A DNA stretch of 64,000 nt. Origin: Butyrivibrio sp. Its GTDB lineage: Bacteria; Bacillota; Clostridia; Lachnospirales; Lachnospiraceae. Position 1 is the stretch's first letter, and each line of letters begins with the position of its first letter. The notes beneath the pieces are model-generated. The model did not search any database, was not told where the DNA came from, and was given only the letters and a program-made list of their open reading frames with translations. Shown here piece by piece: positions 61,301-64,000 of the stretch. The DNA is taken from positions 152,940 through 216,939 of the forward strand of contig JAFUYO010000015.1 in NCBI GenBank assembly GCA_017470505.1. Reading direction: 5' to 3'. A program made the position numbers and the translations under genes.

Positions 61301-63837
61301 TTGTTATCCGAAAGATCCAGCGCAAGGATTTCGTTATTTTCGCAGTTTATGTCCGTGAGAGCTGCGTTTTGGGACATATCAAGAAATGGAATACGGTTGT
61401 CTGATAAGTCAAACTTCTTCAGGTTTTTAAGCTTTTTTGTCACAAAGTACGCATCTGCAGTATCCGTCGGCGCTATTTCTGTCACAAACAGTGTATCAAT
61501 ACTGTTTTCTGAAATATCAAGTTCTTCAATGGAAGTGAGCAGCTCCAGCCCCTTTATGGATTCAATCTGCTTTCCGGATATGTCGAGTGTTGTTAAAGCC
61601 TCTATTTCCCTGAGAGTCAGGCGCGTATCGATATTTATATCGACGTTTTTCTCATAGAGCTCATTATTGAAGTTTTTATCAGGAAATTCGTTGTGCGCGC
61701 TGTCACTGTAATCTATGTTCCAGATGCCTGTCTCAACATCCCAGCCCATAGCTTTGGCGCTGACCCCCGCAGTAGTTGCATCTCCTTTTTCGACATATAC
61801 AAGAGGCACGTGATTATAGGAGCGCTCAAATTCAGTGTCTGTCGTTCCAAAGGTTGTCACGGACGCAGGAACAAACATGATCTCCAGTTTGTTACACTTA
61901 GCAAATGCTCCGGACGGAATACTCTTTACTCCATGCGGTATCTGTATCTCGTAAAGTGACGTGCAGCCTGAAAAAGCAGCTTTGGGAATTGCCGTAATAC
62001 GGTTTCCGAGCTGAACGTTATCAAGTGAAGTACATCCCATAAAGATGTTCTCACCGAGTTTCTGTTCCGAAGTATACTGATTGTGAGTCTCAAATTCAAC
62101 ATTCTTTAAGGACGTACAGTCTCTGTACGCGTCATCGTCAACTGTTGTCACGCTCTTTGGATAATAGACGCTTTGAAGTGATGAACAGCCCTGAAAAGCT
62201 CCTTTCCCAATGTTTGTCACCTGTGAAGGGATAACAACATTATCAAGCTTGCTGCATCCAAAGAATGTTTGATGCCTTATATTTGTAATATCATCCGGAA
62301 GATCAATGGTAAGGAGACTTTCGCAGTTATAGAAAGCTCTTTGGCCTATACTTGTAATATTGTCGGTGAGAGTTATTCTCTTCAGTTCGTGGCAGTTGCC
62401 AAATGCGCAGTCATCGATCTCAGTAACGCTCTCAGGAATAACTACCTCCTCTATGCCGCAATTTTTGAACATTCCTTCCTTGTCATATACAGGATTGCCA
62501 CCGTAAATCTTTGTTGTGCCTTCTTCGAATGTCAGCTTTTTAAGGGCTGTTGTATCACAAAAAGCTGCAGGGCTTCTGCCTGTCAGGGTATTTGGAAGAA
62601 ACACTTCAGAAAGCGACGTACATCCGTCAAAGCTCTGGTCTCCAAGGGTTGTCAATCCATGCGGCAAAATTGCCTTTTCAAGCGCCGTACAGTCTCTGAA
62701 CGCTCCGCCTTCTATTGTTTTTAGTCCCGAACCAAATGTTACCTTTTTAAGACTCTTGCACTTATAAAAAGCGTTTCCGCCTATTGTCGTAACGGAATCG
62801 GGAATTACAATCTCCTCTATACCCGATTCGCCAAAAATTCCTTTTTTCCCGTAGAAATAGCTCGCTTTACAACCGGGGATCCTCTCTATCCCCTCTTCAA
62901 ACTCAACTGTCCTTAAGGAAGTACAGCTTGTGAATGGTCCAAGGTCCACATCATTTATTGACTTTGGAATATATACCTTCGTCACGGATGTGCAGTGGGC
63001 AAAGACCTGATCTCCCAGCTCTTCCAAAGTATTTGGCAAAATAATCTCTTCCAGAGACGAGCAGTATCCAAAAGAGTATTTCGCAGTGGTTTTAAGACCT
63101 TCGTTGAAATTGATACTCTTTATTTTACTGCACTCAAAAAAAGCATATTCACCGATGCTCAACAGCCCTGCCGACAGAGTTACTGAGGTGATATTGTCGT
63201 TATCTTTAAAAGCGTTACTTGCTATAGCAGTGATCGGTATATCACCGATTGCGTCCGGAATTACAACATCACCGCCGGCTCCCTTGTATTTTTTTATGGT
63301 TATCTGGTTATTGGCTGTAGTATATTCAAAATCTGAAGCAGGCGATACTGCCCCTTTTGTCGTAGTTGACTCAAGAGAAATGTCTTCCTCAGACTTTTCT
63401 GTTTTCTCATCCGAAACGGCATTTGTCTCTTCAGATTGAGAATCAGGATCCGCAGATAGTCCTTCATCGTTCTCTGTGAGCTCCTCTTCCTTTGGTTCCT
63501 TTTCTGAATCGTCGGAAGTCTCCTCATGCTCCTGTGTTTCGTCTTTTGCCTGGTTATTACCCGTGTCGTTCACAGTTTCTTCCGAGACCGCATGTTTTCC
63601 ATTTTCATCTGTATCGTTTATAGTTCCTCCCGCGGGCTCTTCACCGGTTTTCTCATCAGTGTTTTCTTCATCGTAGTCTTCCGTATTCCCGGAATCCATC
63701 CCTTTAGGTTCTCCGGAAATTTCCAAAGCAGCTGTCATATCAGCAGTAGCTGCTGATACTGAGGCAGATGGCATGGACATGACACTGAACCCCAACACAA
63801 TTGATAGTAGTAATGCTTGTACCCTTCTCTTTTTCAC
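58348..63837 (-). CDS. large secreted leucine-rich-repeat (BspA-like) protein with Ig-like and repeat modules
   Basis: 1829 residues. Signal peptide (1-30, cleavage near SVSAA). Very acidic Glu/Thr-rich stretch (about 34-170). BspA-type LRR_5 repeats (about 179-672: SIGEYAFFECSKIKSINFNEGLKTT-type units of about 23). Two internalin-like LRR blocks (about 732-859 and 949-1082; FPDKNF, LDISGKQIESIKGLELLTSIEELDISEN). A Big_2 Ig-like domain (about 1172-1257). A C-terminal set of repeated beta modules (about 1262-1829, YDGT..P..., DYKISYKNNKAA, GNYTGKISASYRV). No LPxTG, no membrane helix and no choline or S-layer anchor at the end (IRPAGNE). Starts at GTG 63837, AAAGGAG upstream. Likely an adhesin or ligand-binding surface protein; attachment is unknown. 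Confidence 0.93.
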   Translation of the reverse strand: MKKRRVQALLLSIVLGFSVMSMPSASVSAATADMTAALEISGEPKGMDSGNTEDYDEENTDEKTGEEPAGGTINDTDENGKHAVSEETVNDTGNNQAKDETQEHEETSDDSEKEPKEEELTENDEGLSADPDSQSEETNAVSDEKTEKSEEDISLESTTTKGAVSPASDFEYTTANNQITIKKYKGAGGDVVIPDAIGDIPITAIASNAFKDNDNITSVTLSAGLLSIGEYAFFECSKIKSINFNEGLKTTAKYSFGYCSSLEEIILPNTLEELGDQVFAHCTSVTKVYIPKSINDVDLGPFTSCTSLRTVEFEEGIERIPGCKASYFYGKKGIFGESGIEEIVIPDSVTTIGGNAFYKCKSLKKVTFGSGLKTIEGGAFRDCTALEKAILPHGLTTLGDQSFDGCTSLSEVFLPNTLTGRSPAAFCDTTALKKLTFEEGTTKIYGGNPVYDKEGMFKNCGIEEVVIPESVTEIDDCAFGNCHELKRITLTDNITSIGQRAFYNCESLLTIDLPDDITNIRHQTFFGCSKLDNVVIPSQVTNIGKGAFQGCSSLQSVYYPKSVTTVDDDAYRDCTSLKNVEFETHNQYTSEQKLGENIFMGCTSLDNVQLGNRITAIPKAAFSGCTSLYEIQIPHGVKSIPSGAFAKCNKLEIMFVPASVTTFGTTDTEFERSYNHVPLVYVEKGDATTAGVSAKAMGWDVETGIWNIDYSDSAHNEFPDKNFNNELYEKNVDINIDTRLTLREIEALTTLDISGKQIESIKGLELLTSIEELDISENSIDTLFVTEIAPTDTADAYFVTKKLKNLKKFDLSDNRIPFLDMSQNAALTDINCENNEILALDLSDNKNLKNLEVGEQLRTCEITKTNYFDNLLDIETEYGKQYKKEAVQDITDDYILKGEEGEAVKEGITFEKAYYVPDVLYYEYKVGFGAGSTKTMSVTVPLTNAGLPVTDPELSKAYPDANFKAALFARLDENENNLLSKTEERRAKKLDISGREIADVTGIDRLWNLEKLTASHNDMKALDLSKNTKLQYLQCDNNKIKTLDLKSLADLKELYAGENNLAAIDVSGLKKLDTLRLGNQTITLTGDIDGTTRNIDMTAYDAAFDKMALSSAKAFDSEGKETETGAVITETGFEVSYEAVFLEYVWTTSKGNMNVKATISNEGDPDIKQPVYVSSVSLDVYSLTLKEGKSYTLKATVTPEDADITDVTFSSSDTEVIAIEGAMITALKSGTAIVTAAADGAKKGETVSASCIVTVKASEVEPEDQQEKPSERGFWIAGLNSGYTYTANAIIPAFRLYYDDTLLRSGTDYSVVYKNNKSVKASTTDSSKLLNSASALLDKKDPYVQITLKGNYKGTLIKTFSIDKKPLGDNDITVVNATAVYTGKAQKLQPRLYWNGKEISSREYEITGDDWNAGGYKEVGVYNVTIKGRDSSFTGSADAVIIIKEEDSGILNLSKLKFISTAQKADLIYDGTEKEPQYIIKNGNADAGLALSADGENGDYRIVYENNVNVGTATARFIALPGSLKCVGTKSMTFKITKPAPTDLSKAEDKLKVSLVDDNGTEIEETVFSKGGVKPKVKVTLIVDDDKTVELSENTDYKISYKNNKAAAAKTSAKAPLIVINGKGDYKGKAEIPFTIKAQDLKNLDLVVDDIVLGAKDKQKPYAYQKTSFTLTDTDGTVLKMGTDYKSVKKGVKESHTDNIFKADDVTLSEGSVVTLTLYANGGNYTGKISASYRVISAGKSLKKAIVTIKDSAVKKLVYEDGNPVKLDESDLIVRLSKNSEPLPADCYEIISFTGNTSAGNKAKLTIRGKNGYGNMKTINVTIRPAGNE

Positions 63838-63894
63838 TTCCTTCTCCTTTCTTTTTTACCTGATACCCTTAATTTTTATTCAAGGCATTAAAAT

Positions 63895-63948
63895 AAGAAT
63901 CCTCTGTGAATCACCATGTAAAGACATAGTGGTACACAGAGGATTCTT
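63895..63948. terminator. strong inverted repeat upstream of the LRR gene
   Basis: AAGAATCCTCTGTG / CACAGAGGATTCTT perfect 14-bp stem, with an inner CCATGT/ACATaG pair. On plus it is followed by TTCCTTC, on minus by ATTTTAA. It is probably a terminator of a gene beyond the window edge, or a 5' structure of the LRR gene. The rest of 63838-64000 shows no gene; the LRR promoter is not clear. Confidence 0.55.
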
Positions 63949-64000
63949 TTCCTTCAGTATTATCTGTATGCAGTTTATTCAGACATGCGAGATGTCTGTC

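Noticed and set aside
63476-63676. Ser/Val-rich open frame on plus
   Set aside because: It mirrors the acidic repeat region of the LRR protein and has no start signals.
1-64000. tRNA, rRNA, CRISPR array, prophage or transposase
   Set aside because: No cloverleaf-like segment in the intergenic gaps, no regularly spaced repeats, and no integrase or transposase motifs in any frame.

Overview
The window reads as chromosome from a low-to-mid GC Gram-positive anaerobe of the Clostridia, most likely the Lachnospiraceae. The evidence is gene order (plsX-acpP-rnc-smc-ftsY, ylxM-ffh-rpsP-khpA-rimM-trmD, rplS-rbgA-rnhB-ylqG-ylqH), a tetrahydrofolate riboswitch before folT, BspA-type leucine-rich repeats with Lachnospiraceae-style C-terminal modules, and sigma-A-like promoters with 16-18 bp spacers. 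Genus cannot be set from sequence reading alone. I see no phage, IS transposase, CRISPR array, rRNA or tRNA. Most genes lie on the minus strand; only five are on plus (DUF1292, fsa, folT, prs, an AraC regulator).

Left part (1-22 kb), read on the minus strand: a DUF512 radical-SAM-like protein, der, plsY and gpsA; tyrS; csoR-copA, a copper module with a clear CsoR operator; dut; gltX and a UvrD-type helicase; then an apparently catalytically dead GH13 protein, pepT, miaB and the 5' part of mutS, which runs off the left edge. folT is controlled by a THF riboswitch. The helicase overlaps the convergent DUF1292 gene by 118 bp.

Middle (22-42 kb): a VanR/VanS-like two-component pair preceded by direct repeats; pgeF and yraN; FlhB-like and FliK-like proteins, rnhB, two type I signal peptidases flanking rbgA, and rplS. 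Between rplS and rimM-trmD sits a complete pyrimidine nucleoside salvage unit (udp, bmpA, nupO, nupP, nupQ, cdd): a lipoprotein ABC importer for nucleosides, cytidine deaminase and uridine phosphorylase. It interrupts the trmD-rplS linkage seen in many Firmicutes. Then come rimM-trmD, khpA, rpsP, ffh and ylxM.

Right part (42-64 kb): a membrane-anchored GH25 lysozyme, a YitT membrane protein and threonine ammonia-lyase, which separate ylxM-ffh from ftsY-smc-rnc-acpP-plsX-rpmF; a divergent AraC regulator; ilvE; an AI-2E-family permease; an Mrp/NBP35 ATPase; a GtrB-like glycosyltransferase; and a 1829-residue secreted leucine-rich-repeat protein without a visible wall anchor.

Most of the window is conserved housekeeping sequence. 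I did not find a convincing new multi-gene system. The points most worth a second look are the GH13 pseudoenzyme, the in-frame CopA-CopZ fusion with an internal ribosome binding site, a small palindromic element flanked by an 8-9 bp duplication between plsY and gpsA with a relative near 5.9 kb, nested palindromes upstream of the DUF1292 gene, and the antisense-overlapping tails of the DUF1292 and helicase genes.
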